From: an uncultured Pseudomonadales bacterium
Lineage (GTDB): Bacteria; Pseudomonadota; Gammaproteobacteria; Pseudomonadales; Azotimanducaceae
Assembly (NCBI GenBank): GCA_943787425.1
Contig: CALSMJ010000001.1
Coordinates: 1,167,271-1,231,270 of the forward strand
Direction of reading: 5' to 3'
DNA length: 64,000 nt
A program made the translations under genes and the position numbers. Of this stretch, positions 35,301 to 44,542 are shown piece after piece. Below the pieces are notes generated by a model that was not told where the DNA came from, searched no databases, and saw nothing but the letters and a program-made list of their open reading frames with translations. Each line of letters starts with the position of its first letter. The first letter of the stretch is position 1.

Positions 35301-36324
35301 TCAGAACGCTGCTTTAATTCGAAATCCTCGAGCGCCCATCGCTTTAATGACCTGCGAGTCGGGCCGATCCTTTGCCGAACGCGTTGCACAATACCTTGAG
35401 ACCCCTTTACTCCCGAGCAAAGAAATCTGGTTCGCTTGTGGTGAGGGCAAAATCGAGATCCAAGCCAATGTTCGCGGTCATGATCTGTATATTTTTCAAA
35501 ACATGGTGGGCGATCAAGACGATAAAACGGTCTATGACCGATTCATCATGTTGTTGCATGCCGTCGAGGCCGCGGCCTTAGCCGATGCGCAATACATCAC
35601 GGCTGTTACGCCTTATTATCCTGGTGCGCGCCAGGACAAACGTAAGGGTCGAACCCGAGAAGGCATCAGCGCGAGCCTGTTTGCGCGGATGTTGCAAAGT
35701 GCAGGCGCTGATCGAGTTGTAACCGTTGAGATCCATAACGATGCCATCGCTGGCATGTTCAACCCAAGCCAAACCCACCTTGAGAATATTTTCCTAACCA
35801 AACAGTTCGTACCTTGGCTGAAGACCAACGGCTTAACGGGTGACGTCGTGGTTTCACCCGATGTCGGATATCTCGAGAATGCGCGTATTTATGCCGAAGA
35901 GCTGTCGGCGGATCTTGCGGCCTTGTCAAAAGAACGGGACTACTCAAAACCCAATACCGTCTTTCGATCGACGCTGATTGGGGTTGTCGACGGCAAGAAC
36001 GTCCTACTGGTCGATGACATTATTGATACCGCAGGATCAGTGGTTGCCGCTGTCGAGACGCTCAAAGATGAGGGCGCTCGGGACATAACGGTTGCCTGCG
36101 TTCACCCTGTTTTGTCTAAACCCGCCTGGGAGCGGCTGCAGGGCCTGAAGGCGCGTTCTGCTCAAGAGGGCTGGCGCTTTTGCGTTGTTGGGACCACGGC
36201 GATTCATCATACCAAAACACCTGATTGGTACTTCGAGTTTCAAATCGAGAAACTCGTCTCCGCCGTGCTGGAAAAAATCAACCTCCGCGGGAGCGTCACC
36301 GGGGTGCAAGACCATCGCGACTGA
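35293..36324 (+). CDS. prs: Ribose-phosphate pyrophosphokinase, divergent form
   Basis: 343 aa, about 28 longer than E. coli Prs. The PRPP loop LLVDDIIDTAGS and YYPGARQDKRKGRTREGISASLFARML in short blocks identify the family. Differences from the classical enzyme: VTVEIHN replaces VTVDLH, a longer loop follows (NPSQTHLENIFLTKQF), and extra residues surround LSKERDYSKPN. It makes PRPP from ribose-5-phosphate and ATP for purine, pyrimidine and NAD synthesis. It may be a second, specialised copy. Coupling with purN fits purine supply. Confidence 0.88.
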   Translation: MTDQNAALIRNPRAPIALMTCESGRSFAERVAQYLETPLLPSKEIWFACGEGKIEIQANVRGHDLYIFQNMVGDQDDKTVYDRFIMLLHAVEAAALADAQYITAVTPYYPGARQDKRKGRTREGISASLFARMLQSAGADRVVTVEIHNDAIAGMFNPSQTHLENIFLTKQFVPWLKTNGLTGDVVVSPDVGYLENARIYAEELSADLAALSKERDYSKPNTVFRSTLIGVVDGKNVLLVDDIIDTAGSVVAAVETLKDEGARDITVACVHPVLSKPAWERLQGLKARSAQEGWRFCVVGTTAIHHTKTPDWYFEFQIEKLVSAVLEKINLRGSVTGVQDHRD

Positions 36325-36331
36325 CCAGCGG

Positions 36332-36359
36332 TTGACCTCTCAGAGGAAGAGGCTATTAT
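36332..36359 (+). promoter_or_regulatory. Sigma-70-type promoter for ileS
   Basis: TTGACC (36332-36337), 16 bases, TATTAT (36354-36359), eight bases after the prs stop. This is one of the best two-box promoters in the window and predicts a leader of about 85 bases before the ileS ATG. Confidence 0.55.
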
Positions 36360-36452
36360 TGCCCGTCCAATTTAATCCGATGGCCGCCCACCAAATGTTT
36401 GCAAGGTTCAGAACACGTCACGTCGATCCGAGCCCAACCAGGGGAGCAACCC

Positions 36453-39400
36453 ATGCGTCGTGACCGTTTAATTAATCCGGATGCGGACACCTTCTCCTTT
36501 GTGGCTGCCGAACACGCCGTGCTCGATTTTTGGGCGAAACAAGCTGTCTTTCAAAAGAGTCTTGCTCAAACTCGTAACCAAGACCCTTACATCTTTTACG
36601 ACGGGCCACCCTTTGCAACTGGCTTGCCGCACCATGGCCATTTGGTTGGCTCGATTTTAAAAGACGCAGTACCCCGTTATTTCACCATGAAAGGCCGCTA
36701 TGTTCAGCGGCGGTTTGGGTGGGATTGTCATGGCCTGCCGATAGAACACGAAATCGATAAATCGCTCGGCCTATCATCCGCCGAAGCGGTCGAGAAGATG
36801 GGTATTAAAGGTTATAACGATGCCTGCCGTGGCATCATTCAACGCTATACCGATGAATGGCGCAAAACGATCACGCGCATTGGCCGCTGGGTAGATTTTG
36901 ATAACGATTATAAAACCATGGAACCCTGGTACATGGAGTCGGTTTGGTGGGTCGTTAAACAACTCTGGGAAAAGGAGTTGATCTATCGGGGCGAAAAAGT
37001 TGTGCCTTTTTCAACCGCGCTCGGAACCGTTCTATCGAATTTTGAGGCGGGCAGCAATTATCAAGAAGCCCAAGACCCCGCGGTTACGGTGCTGTTTAAG
37101 CTATCGGATCAAGACGCGTACATCGCCGCCTGGACTACGACGCCCTGGACACTGCCGTCGAATCTTGCGCTGTGTGTGGGCAACAGTATCGAATACACCA
37201 AGGTTTATGACGAAGCCTTGCAGGCAACCGTTATCATTGCTTCGGAGCGTCTTGCTGCCTACGAAGGCAAAAAGCAACTCAAAGCAGTATCAACGCTTAT
37301 GGGGTCAGAACTGGTGGGGCTGCGCTATGAACCCTTATTCCCATACTTTGAAGCACTTGCATCAGAAGGCGCCTTCCAAGTTTTGGCTGATGATTATGTC
37401 ACCACAGACAGCGGCACCGGGATCGTTCATCAAGCACCCGCCTTTGGCGAGGACGATTTTCGCGTTTTGAAAGCCGCCGGCGTTACCGCGTCAGTCTGCC
37501 CAATTGATATGGCCGGCTGCTTTACCGAGGCGGTGCCCGATTTTGCCGGCCTTCATGTTAAGGACGCCGATAAACCCATCATGCGTCACTTAAAAACCTC
37601 AGGCCAACTCTACCTGCAAGAGGTGATTCAACACAGCTACCCATTCTGCCCACGCTCGGACACCCCTATTATTTACCGCACCATCGATTCTTGGTACGTC
37701 AAGGTGGCCCAAATCAAAGAACAATTGGTTGAAGCGAACCAGAATATTCGTTGGGTACCCGAGCATATCCAAAATGGTCGCATGGGCAACTGGCTCGCAG
37801 GCGCCATGGACTGGGCGATCTCGCGAAACCGCTATTGGGGCACGCCCCTTCCCATTTGGATCAATGATGTGTCTGGCGCAGCCAAGTGCATCGGGTCGAT
37901 CGCAGAACTCAAAGCATTAACGGGCGTTGAAGTTGCCGATCTGCACCGCGAGTTTGTCGATGATTTAACGTTTACGCTGCCTGGCGAGGACGGTATCTAT
38001 CGCAGAATTTCAGAAGTTTTAGATTGCTGGTTCGAGTCTGGCGCCATGCCTTACGCCCAATTGCATTACCCCTTCGAAAACAAGGAATTGTTTGAAAAGG
38101 GCTTTCCTGCCGAATTTATTGCCGAAGGTTTGGATCAAACTCGTGGCTGGTTCTACACCTTGATTGTTTTAGGCTACGCTTTGTTCGAAACCAATCCGTT
38201 TAAAAATGTCATCGTCAATGGCATCGTGATGGCGGAGGATGGTAAGAAGATGTCCAAGCGGCTCCGCAACTACACGCCGCCGGATACGCTCATGGAGGAC
38301 TACGGCGCCGATGCGCTCCGGCTCTATCTGATTAATTCGGGCCTCGTTAAAGCTGAAGAGCAGCGCTTTAAAGATGCCGGGGTTAAGGAGATGACCCGAC
38401 GGGCGCTGTTACCGTGGTTAAACGCCTATCGCTTTTTAAAAACCTATACCGAGATCGATCATTGGACGCCGGACGCGGTGACCGCTGCCAGTCCGAATAT
38501 TATGGATCAATGGTTGCTGTCACGGCTTCAAACGCTCAAGGCCAATATTGCCAACGAGATGCAAGCTTATCGCCTGTATAACGTTGTTCCAGCGCTATTC
38601 GATTTTATTGAAGAATTGACCAACTGGTATATCCGGCTCAACCGGGCTCGATTTTGGGATGACGCCATGACTGCCGACAAGGCGCATGCCTTCAACACCT
38701 TACACACGGCCGTTTATGAGTTCACCGTCTGCATGGCGCCCTTTGCACCCTTTTTGTCTGAGACCCTCTACCAAGCGCTGCCTAAGTTAGACAGCGCGCC
38801 AGAGTCTGTGCATTTATGTACCTATCCTGAACCCGAAACTGAGCGCGTTAAGCCGACCCTAGAAGAAGCTGTGGGCAGAATGCAGAACGTGATCCTCCTC
38901 GGTCGTCAAAAACGCAATCAGGATCGCGTCAAGACCAAATACCCAACTCGACTGTTGCGAATTCTCCATCAGGATGAATCACTATTAAATGAGATCGCGC
39001 GCTTGCAGACCTATATTTTGGCAGAGCTGAACGTAAAAGCGATCTCATACGATACCAACGAAGCCGACTACATCGCGTTATTCGCACGACCTAACTCACC
39101 GGTTCTGGGTAAGCGACTGGGTAATCGGTTTAAGCACTTTAAACAACTGATCGATCAACTCGACAGCCAAAGTATCTTAAAGTTCCAAGAAACCAATAGC
39201 CTGGAACTTGATGGCGAAACCTTTGGCCTCGACGACATCCTCGTCTTTCGAGAAGCCAAAGACGGTACCAACGCCGTCTCAAATCGTTTCATCTCGATTG
39301 ACTTGGATACCCACCTGGATCCCGCACTCATCGAAGAGGGCCTTGCGCGAGAAGTTGTCAGCCGAATCCAGAAAAGCCGCAAAGATGACGGCCTGAATGT

Positions 39401-39593
39401 GGCAGATCGAATCACCCTTCAGATCTGGGGCGATGATGCGATTCTGTCAGCGGTTGCCAGTCATCGGGACTACATCCTGCGTGAAACGCTCTGCCAGAGC
39501 CTAACGGTTGTCGAGGCGGCCATTGAACCAGGCTTTGATCTACCGGTTGATGACTTGGCTTTTGGACTGGTTCTGTCTAAATTCGAGGGTTAA
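36453..39593 (+). CDS. ileS: Isoleucyl-tRNA synthetase, eukaryotic-like (type 2)
   Basis: 1046-aa class I synthetase; ATG 36453 has GGGGAG six bases upstream (the open frame extends to 36399 without support). The HIGH motif is LPHHGHL (60-63 HHGH), in the GPPFATGLPH context of type 2 IleRS; KMSKR is at 599-603. The editing domain has TTPWTLPSN and the WCHGLP-like WDCHGLPIEHEI. The long C-terminal region lacks the zinc-binding tail of E. coli IleRS and continues with FGLDDILVF and a predicted anticodon-binding extension. Bacterial type 2 enzymes are known for low mupirocin sensitivity; for this protein that is inferred. Confidence 0.95.
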   Translation: MRRDRLINPDADTFSFVAAEHAVLDFWAKQAVFQKSLAQTRNQDPYIFYDGPPFATGLPHHGHLVGSILKDAVPRYFTMKGRYVQRRFGWDCHGLPIEHEIDKSLGLSSAEAVEKMGIKGYNDACRGIIQRYTDEWRKTITRIGRWVDFDNDYKTMEPWYMESVWWVVKQLWEKELIYRGEKVVPFSTALGTVLSNFEAGSNYQEAQDPAVTVLFKLSDQDAYIAAWTTTPWTLPSNLALCVGNSIEYTKVYDEALQATVIIASERLAAYEGKKQLKAVSTLMGSELVGLRYEPLFPYFEALASEGAFQVLADDYVTTDSGTGIVHQAPAFGEDDFRVLKAAGVTASVCPIDMAGCFTEAVPDFAGLHVKDADKPIMRHLKTSGQLYLQEVIQHSYPFCPRSDTPIIYRTIDSWYVKVAQIKEQLVEANQNIRWVPEHIQNGRMGNWLAGAMDWAISRNRYWGTPLPIWINDVSGAAKCIGSIAELKALTGVEVADLHREFVDDLTFTLPGEDGIYRRISEVLDCWFESGAMPYAQLHYPFENKELFEKGFPAEFIAEGLDQTRGWFYTLIVLGYALFETNPFKNVIVNGIVMAEDGKKMSKRLRNYTPPDTLMEDYGADALRLYLINSGLVKAEEQRFKDAGVKEMTRRALLPWLNAYRFLKTYTEIDHWTPDAVTAASPNIMDQWLLSRLQTLKANIANEMQAYRLYNVVPALFDFIEELTNWYIRLNRARFWDDAMTADKAHAFNTLHTAVYEFTVCMAPFAPFLSETLYQALPKLDSAPESVHLCTYPEPETERVKPTLEEAVGRMQNVILLGRQKRNQDRVKTKYPTRLLRILHQDESLLNEIARLQTYILAELNVKAISYDTNEADYIALFARPNSPVLGKRLGNRFKHFKQLIDQLDSQSILKFQETNSLELDGETFGLDDILVFREAKDGTNAVSNRFISIDLDTHLDPALIEEGLAREVVSRIQKSRKDDGLNVADRITLQIWGDDAILSAVASHRDYILRETLCQSLTVVEAAIEPGFDLPVDDLAFGLVLSKFEG

Positions 39594-39620
39594 ATCCGCC
39601 CTGCGTTGATCTTAGCAATC

Positions 39621-39662
39621 ATCGCTCGACCATCTATGCGTCGCAAAGCGACGACGAGCGAT
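39621..39662. repeat. Nested inverted repeat between ileS and amidase gene
   Basis: Outer arms ATCGCTCG (39621-39628) and CGAGCGAT (39655-39662) are perfect complements. Inside is a second perfect hairpin CGTCGC-AAA-GCGACG (39639-39653). The RNA would form a strong stem interrupted by a 10-base bulge on one side. No T run follows, so it is not a classical intrinsic terminator. Confidence 0.7.
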
Positions 39663-39697
39663 CACAAATTCGCAATCACCTGCAGTGAGAATGCCAC

Positions 39698-41122
39698 ATG
39701 ACCGAGATTCTAGATCAATCGATAACCGCGATCGCCGAGGCCGTTCGAGAGAAGCGGATTACCGCGGTCGAACTGGCTGAGCACACTTTGGCTCGAATTG
39801 ATGCGGTCAACGCTGACCTCAATGCGGTTGTATCAACCAACCCTGAACTCACCTTGAAATATGCCGCCCAGGCCGACGCCGAGATTGCCGACGGCAAATC
39901 GGTTGGGCCCCTCCACGGGGTGCCCATGACGATCAAGGACAGCTTGGATACCTTCGATTTCGTGACAACCTGGGGCACCCAAGGCCGGGCTGCCTTTAGA
40001 CCGGGTCGTGACGCTGCAGTGGTCGCAAGGCTGCGAAGGGCCGGCGCTATTTTAGTGGGCAAAACCAATACCCCTGAGTTCACCCTCGCGTTTCAGACCG
40101 ACAACAACTTATTCGGGCCAACCAATAACCCCTATGATTTAACCCGAACGCCAGGTGGCAGCTCTGGTGGCGCCGCGGCTTTGATCGCCAGCCGAGCAAT
40201 CCCTTTCGATATCGGTACCGACACCGGTGGCAGCATTCGTCTGCCAGCACATTTTTGCGGCATCGCAGGCCTTAAACCCACCTCGGGACGCGTGCCTTGC
40301 TCTGGCAACGCCCTCCCCAGCGAGGGGCTTTGGGCGCCGCTCAGCCAACCCGGTCCTATGACCCGGTTTGCCCAAGACTTATCGCTACTGCTCGATATTA
40401 TTGAGGGCCCTGATTTATTTGATCCCAACGTCCGCATTGCACCAAAACTGCAAGCCAAAGACATCGACCCCAAGTCTCTCAGAATTGGCTTTCATCTCAG
40501 CAATGGACTTTCCGCACCAACGCTTGCCATTCAAGCTGCTTTGCAGCGCGTTGTCGACAAGCTTGCGAATCATGGTATGGACGTGCAGGAGCACCGTCCA
40601 GATGGTATCGAGATGACGCCTTTGATTTTTTCACGACTGCTCGCGGCAGATGATCATGAGACGGTTCTGGGCTTGTTGGAGCAATCCAATACTGAGACGC
40701 CATCGCTGGCCATCGCCAGCAACTTATCGCAGCCAAAGCCCGGTTTTTCGGCGGCGGAACTGTGTAACATTCTTGCGATTTGGGATGGCTTTAAAAGCGC
40801 CATGCTAAAATCCTTTGCAACGCTTGACGTCCTGATGTGTCCGGTGAATGCCCGCACTGCGATTGCGCATGGCCAAGCCGAGGACTTATTGGATTACAGC
40901 TACACCATGACCTACAACTTAACGGGCTGGCCCAGTGTCGTCATTCCCTGCGGCTTGGATGAAGCCGGCTTACCCATTGGTGTGCAACTCATCGCGGCAC
41001 CGTTTCGGGAGGCGCAGTGCTTGGCGCTTGCGGAATTTATCCAGTCTGAATTGGCCTTTTTTCCATTGCCGCGCGTAAATTCTCTCGATTCAGCCATAAA
41101 AAATGGTCCGGAAACCGCTTAA
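39698..41122 (+). CDS. Amidase-signature hydrolase
   Basis: 474 aa of the GatA/amidase-signature family. The Ser-cisSer-Lys triad is readable: Lys80 in PMTIKDS, Ser155 in GGSSGG (153-158) and Ser179 in DTGGSIRLPA. The C-terminal half contains the YTMTYNLTGWPSVVIPCG family motif. The lack of gatB or gatC neighbours and the C-terminal divergence suggest a free amidase for small amides rather than the tRNA amidotransferase subunit. Cytosolic, no signal peptide. Confidence 0.9.
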   Translation: MTEILDQSITAIAEAVREKRITAVELAEHTLARIDAVNADLNAVVSTNPELTLKYAAQADAEIADGKSVGPLHGVPMTIKDSLDTFDFVTTWGTQGRAAFRPGRDAAVVARLRRAGAILVGKTNTPEFTLAFQTDNNLFGPTNNPYDLTRTPGGSSGGAAALIASRAIPFDIGTDTGGSIRLPAHFCGIAGLKPTSGRVPCSGNALPSEGLWAPLSQPGPMTRFAQDLSLLLDIIEGPDLFDPNVRIAPKLQAKDIDPKSLRIGFHLSNGLSAPTLAIQAALQRVVDKLANHGMDVQEHRPDGIEMTPLIFSRLLAADDHETVLGLLEQSNTETPSLAIASNLSQPKPGFSAAELCNILAIWDGFKSAMLKSFATLDVLMCPVNARTAIAHGQAEDLLDYSYTMTYNLTGWPSVVIPCGLDEAGLPIGVQLIAAPFREAQCLALAEFIQSELAFFPLPRVNSLDSAIKNGPETA

Positions 41123-41242
41123 AACCATGGCGGCGTTCACCTCGTGGGGCTGTCAGATCGACGCAGAAAACTGGCAGATTTGGCATTTCGGGCGTATCCT
41201 TGCTCCCCCGACCCCCCGGACTGCCAACGTAGAGATTCGAAT

Positions 41243-42622
41243 ATGACGACAGCACGATTTATGTTAGCGCTCAGCCTGAGCCTTGCGGCACTTTGCGGCC
41301 GCGCTGAGTCGATTGATTTATCCGGGGTGTACCAACTCGCCATTGAGAATGACCCGCAACTTGGGGCGGCGGAGGCCTCGTTTCTGGCCCAGAGTGAGGT
41401 GGTGCCGCAAGCTCGAGCGGGTCTCTTGCCGAGCCTCAACCTATCAGGCAGCTACTCAGACACCACCAGTCCATCGCTGCGTCAATTCGACCCATTAACG
41501 GGTACAACCCTCTTTGAAGACACCACCACGACCAATCGGTCCTGGCAAGCCGGTTTGGTCCAACCCTTAATCCGAATGGACCGCTGGTATCAATATCAGC
41601 AAGCCAAAAGGATCAAAGATCAGGCTCAAGCCGGTTACGCCAGCGAAGCGTTATCGCTTATTGTTCGCGTCGCCGAAACCTACCTTGCAATTTTAGAAGC
41701 CCAAGACGCCTTGGATTCAACCAACGCCGAGCGCAGCGCCGTCAAAAGACAGCTCGAGCAGGTGCAGCAACGCTTTGATGTGGGCCTCGTCGCCATTACC
41801 GATGTCCTTGAGTCCACGGCCAGCTTTGACCGCACGACCGTCAATGTGATCGAAGCAGAAGGCGCGCAAGCGCAAAGCTTCGAGCCGCTGATGCGTCTTA
41901 CCGGCCGAGCTTTTACCTCGGTGCAGGGGCTCAAGGCAGAATTCCCGGTCCGGCATCCAGAGCCTCAAAATGAAGCGGCATGGGTTGCCGCGGCGCTGCA
42001 GAAAAACACGACCATTTTGGCCGGCAAAGCGGCGCTTGCCGTCGCGCAAAAGCAAGCCGCAATCAATAAATCAAGACACCTTCCGACTTTGGATGCGCAG
42101 GTAACCTACTCGTCACAAACCAGTCAGAACCCCAGCGCTTTTCAGACGAGTCAGTCTGATACTGAGGTTTACGGTTTACGGCTGACTGTTCCACTCTACT
42201 CTGGTGGCGGAACCCGATCAGGCGTTCGGCAAGCGGAATACCGGTTAATTGAAGCGCGAGAAAACCTCGACCTTGCCGAACGCCAAGTCAGCGAAAACGT
42301 GCGAGGGCTGTTTACCGCCATCAATACCGATGTGGCGCGGGTCAAAGCGAGTCTTCGGGGCATTGAATCTGCCCGATCAGCCTTATCCGCCACAGAAACT
42401 GGCTATGAAGTTGGCACGCGCAACATCGTCGATGTGTTGCTTGCCCAACAAAGACTCTATTTATCGGATTTTCAGTTCGCCAGCGCTCGCTATCGGTACA
42501 TTACGAACACCCTTCGCCTGAAGCAGGTCATTGGCCACTTGACGGCTGAAGATCTCTACGAACTCAATCAATTTTTTGATGTCGAACGTCTGGTAACCCA
42601 AGTTAATCCCACAACTCGATAA
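41243..42622 (+). CDS. tolC: TolC-family outer membrane efflux protein
   Basis: 459 aa from ATG 41243 with a signal peptide (cut near CGRA-ES). The two internally similar halves typical of OEP proteins are visible: LSGVYQLAIENDPQLGAAEASFLA at the start and a second QAEYRLIEARENLDLAERQVSENVRGLF coil later. It would form the trimeric channel-tunnel used by tripartite efflux pumps and type I secretion. The pump genes are not beside it, as is usual for a general TolC. It is 19 bases before the HtrA-type protease. Confidence 0.9.
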   Translation: MTTARFMLALSLSLAALCGRAESIDLSGVYQLAIENDPQLGAAEASFLAQSEVVPQARAGLLPSLNLSGSYSDTTSPSLRQFDPLTGTTLFEDTTTTNRSWQAGLVQPLIRMDRWYQYQQAKRIKDQAQAGYASEALSLIVRVAETYLAILEAQDALDSTNAERSAVKRQLEQVQQRFDVGLVAITDVLESTASFDRTTVNVIEAEGAQAQSFEPLMRLTGRAFTSVQGLKAEFPVRHPEPQNEAAWVAAALQKNTTILAGKAALAVAQKQAAINKSRHLPTLDAQVTYSSQTSQNPSAFQTSQSDTEVYGLRLTVPLYSGGGTRSGVRQAEYRLIEARENLDLAERQVSENVRGLFTAINTDVARVKASLRGIESARSALSATETGYEVGTRNIVDVLLAQQRLYLSDFQFASARYRYITNTLRLKQVIGHLTAEDLYELNQFFDVERLVTQVNPTTR

Positions 42623-42641
42623 AAGGCGTCTGCAAGCAACT

Positions 42642-43730
42642 ATGAATCGAATCTGGATCGCATGCGCCGCCGTCATCCTAGCAAGCGGCATCGGCCTCAT
42701 GACGGTGAAAGACCCGGCCACAGCCGCGGCACCCGCACCAACCCGCGGCCCAGCGCTCACCCCTGATGAAACCAACAACATCGAGGTCTTTGAGGCCGCC
42801 AGCCCCTCGGTGGTTTTTGTCACCAATACCCAGCTTCGTAGACAACGCTTCTCACTCAACGTACTCGAGATTCCGAAAGGCTCCGGGACGGGCTTCGTTT
42901 GGGATAAGAGCGGGTTGATTCTGACCAACTACCACGTCATCTATGGCGCCAATAAAATCAACATTGCCATGCAATCTGGGCGCCAGTATGAGGCAACTGT
43001 GGTTGGCACCTCACCCGAAAAAGATATCGCCCTGCTCAAGATCGAAGCACCAGAGGAAACCTTACAACCGCTCCCCTTAGGGGATTCAGATAATCTAGCC
43101 GTTGGCCGCAAAGTACTCGCCATTGGAAACCCGTTTGCGCTCGACACCACCCTAACCGTTGGCGTGGTGAGCGCATTGGGCCGGGAGATTAAATCGATGA
43201 ACAATCGCACGATCTCTAACGTTATCCAGACCGATGCGGCGATTAACCCCGGCAATTCAGGGGGGCCGCTGCTGAATTCGAGCGGAGAACTCATTGGCGT
43301 CAATACCGCTATTTTCAGTCCAACCGGCGCGAGTGCCGGGATTGGCTTTGCGATCCCGGTATCCACCGTCAAAAATCTGGTTCCGCAGCTGAAAAAATAC
43401 GGCAAGCTCTATCGCCCCGTTTTGGGTATCGAGTCGCTATCGGACTCATGGACCAAACGTTTGAAAATCAACGGGGTCGCCATTTTCTCTGTTAAACCCG
43501 GGCTGCCTGCTGCCAAAGCAGGACTTATCGGTATTCGAGAAGACCGGCGCGGCAATATTCATCTCGGCGATGTCATCATTGCCATCGATGGCGAACCCGT
43601 CACCAATGAAGACACAATGCTGTCACTTTTAGAGCAGCACAGCCCAGGCGACCGTATCGAGCTGACAACCTTACGAGATGATGCGATTCACACGTATCAA
43701 CTTGATCTTGCTGCACCCATTTCTGACTGA
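42642..43730 (+). CDS. HtrA/DegS-like serine protease with one PDZ domain
   Basis: 362 aa. The N-terminus has a hydrophobic signal or anchor (residues 4-22). The trypsin-like triad is His98 (LTNYHV), Asp128 (EKDIALL) and Ser206 (GNSGGP). One PDZ domain follows (about 255-350), with DVIIAIDGEPVTNEDTM. One PDZ and an N-terminal anchor are closer to DegS than to DegP, which has two PDZ domains, but the region before the protease domain is rich in Ala/Pro like the plant and cyanobacterial Deg1/HhoA type. It would act in periplasmic quality control or stress sensing. Confidence 0.88.
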   Translation: MNRIWIACAAVILASGIGLMTVKDPATAAAPAPTRGPALTPDETNNIEVFEAASPSVVFVTNTQLRRQRFSLNVLEIPKGSGTGFVWDKSGLILTNYHVIYGANKINIAMQSGRQYEATVVGTSPEKDIALLKIEAPEETLQPLPLGDSDNLAVGRKVLAIGNPFALDTTLTVGVVSALGREIKSMNNRTISNVIQTDAAINPGNSGGPLLNSSGELIGVNTAIFSPTGASAGIGFAIPVSTVKNLVPQLKKYGKLYRPVLGIESLSDSWTKRLKINGVAIFSVKPGLPAAKAGLIGIREDRRGNIHLGDVIIAIDGEPVTNEDTMLSLLEQHSPGDRIELTTLRDDAIHTYQLDLAAPISD

Positions 43731-43827
43731 ACGAACCGCTTACCGAAGCGGGCCTTGCTGCACCCTATCCAACCTTCGACCGCGCCATTGCGCCTGATAC
43801 TCATCAATTAATCCTGCGGAAACCGTC

Positions 43828-44460
43828 ATGCACGCACCCGTACCCGCAAGCACCCAAAACAAGACACTGGCCCGAGGCCAGATCATCGGATTTGTGTTGC
43901 TCTGCGGATGCTTGAGCGCCTGGCCCAGCCCTGGTGCGCGTGCAGAACTTGTCCGATTGATCGGTGCAGTGCCGCACGGGTTTGAACAAACCCAGCAACT
44001 TCACTTTAAGCACTTTAAAGTCGATGAATACACCGCAAGCGCAAGCCACGCATCTGTTCAGAACACCCGCATACGCTTGGAACAGCATCGAGGATCCTTG
44101 CCGTCTGATTTGACTGACACGCTGAAACACTACGAATCCACCAAGCTAACCCGGTGCCATGCGCCAGACCTGAAAACCATTTTTACCGGCCTCGAGCAAG
44201 GCTATGAAACCACCGTCATGCTGACGGTCTGTCCTAAACAGCCGAATCTGGAGACTGGCTACCTACGGTTTACCAAAGCCATTTTGGCGGATGCCTTATA
44301 TTTTGTAGAAATCGAACAACAGGTGCCGCATTTTAACCCCGCTGAGGCCCAGAACCTGCACGAAACCGTTGTGTTTTGGACCGAACTGCTCAAGCAATTC
44401 ATCCTCTGTTCAGAAGCCAGCACAACGCCGGCTTGCCGTCGCGCGATCGCTGACGACTGA
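43828..44460 (+). CDS. Secreted protein of unknown function
   Basis: 210 aa. After a short polar N-terminus there is a hydrophobic stretch (IIGFVLLCGCLSAW) and an Ala-rich cut site (GARA-EL), so it is probably exported. The mature part has four cysteines (TRCHAP, LTVCPK, FILCSE, PACRRA), which could form disulfides in the periplasm. No domain is recognised. It stands between the protease and ComF genes on the same strand with gaps of about 100 and 80 bases. Alternative: the LCGC stretch could be read as a lipobox, which would make it a lipoprotein. Confidence 0.65.
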   Translation: MHAPVPASTQNKTLARGQIIGFVLLCGCLSAWPSPGARAELVRLIGAVPHGFEQTQQLHFKHFKVDEYTASASHASVQNTRIRLEQHRGSLPSDLTDTLKHYESTKLTRCHAPDLKTIFTGLEQGYETTVMLTVCPKQPNLETGYLRFTKAILADALYFVEIEQQVPHFNPAEAQNLHETVVFWTELLKQFILCSEASTTPACRRAIADD

Positions 44461-44527
44461 GTCAGCGCCTGACCCAAGCGCCACTCACGCTGCGCCTGCG
44501 ATCATGCAACGTCACGCCGTTATTGGT

Positions 44528-44536
44528 GGGGGGGGG
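44528..44536 (+). repeat. G9 homopolymer just upstream of comF
   Basis: Nine consecutive G bases end six bases before the TTG chosen for comF, overlapping the place where the ribosome site would be. Such a tract is prone to slippage, and a length change would alter spacing. Confidence 0.8.
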
Positions 44537-44542
44537 TAACGC

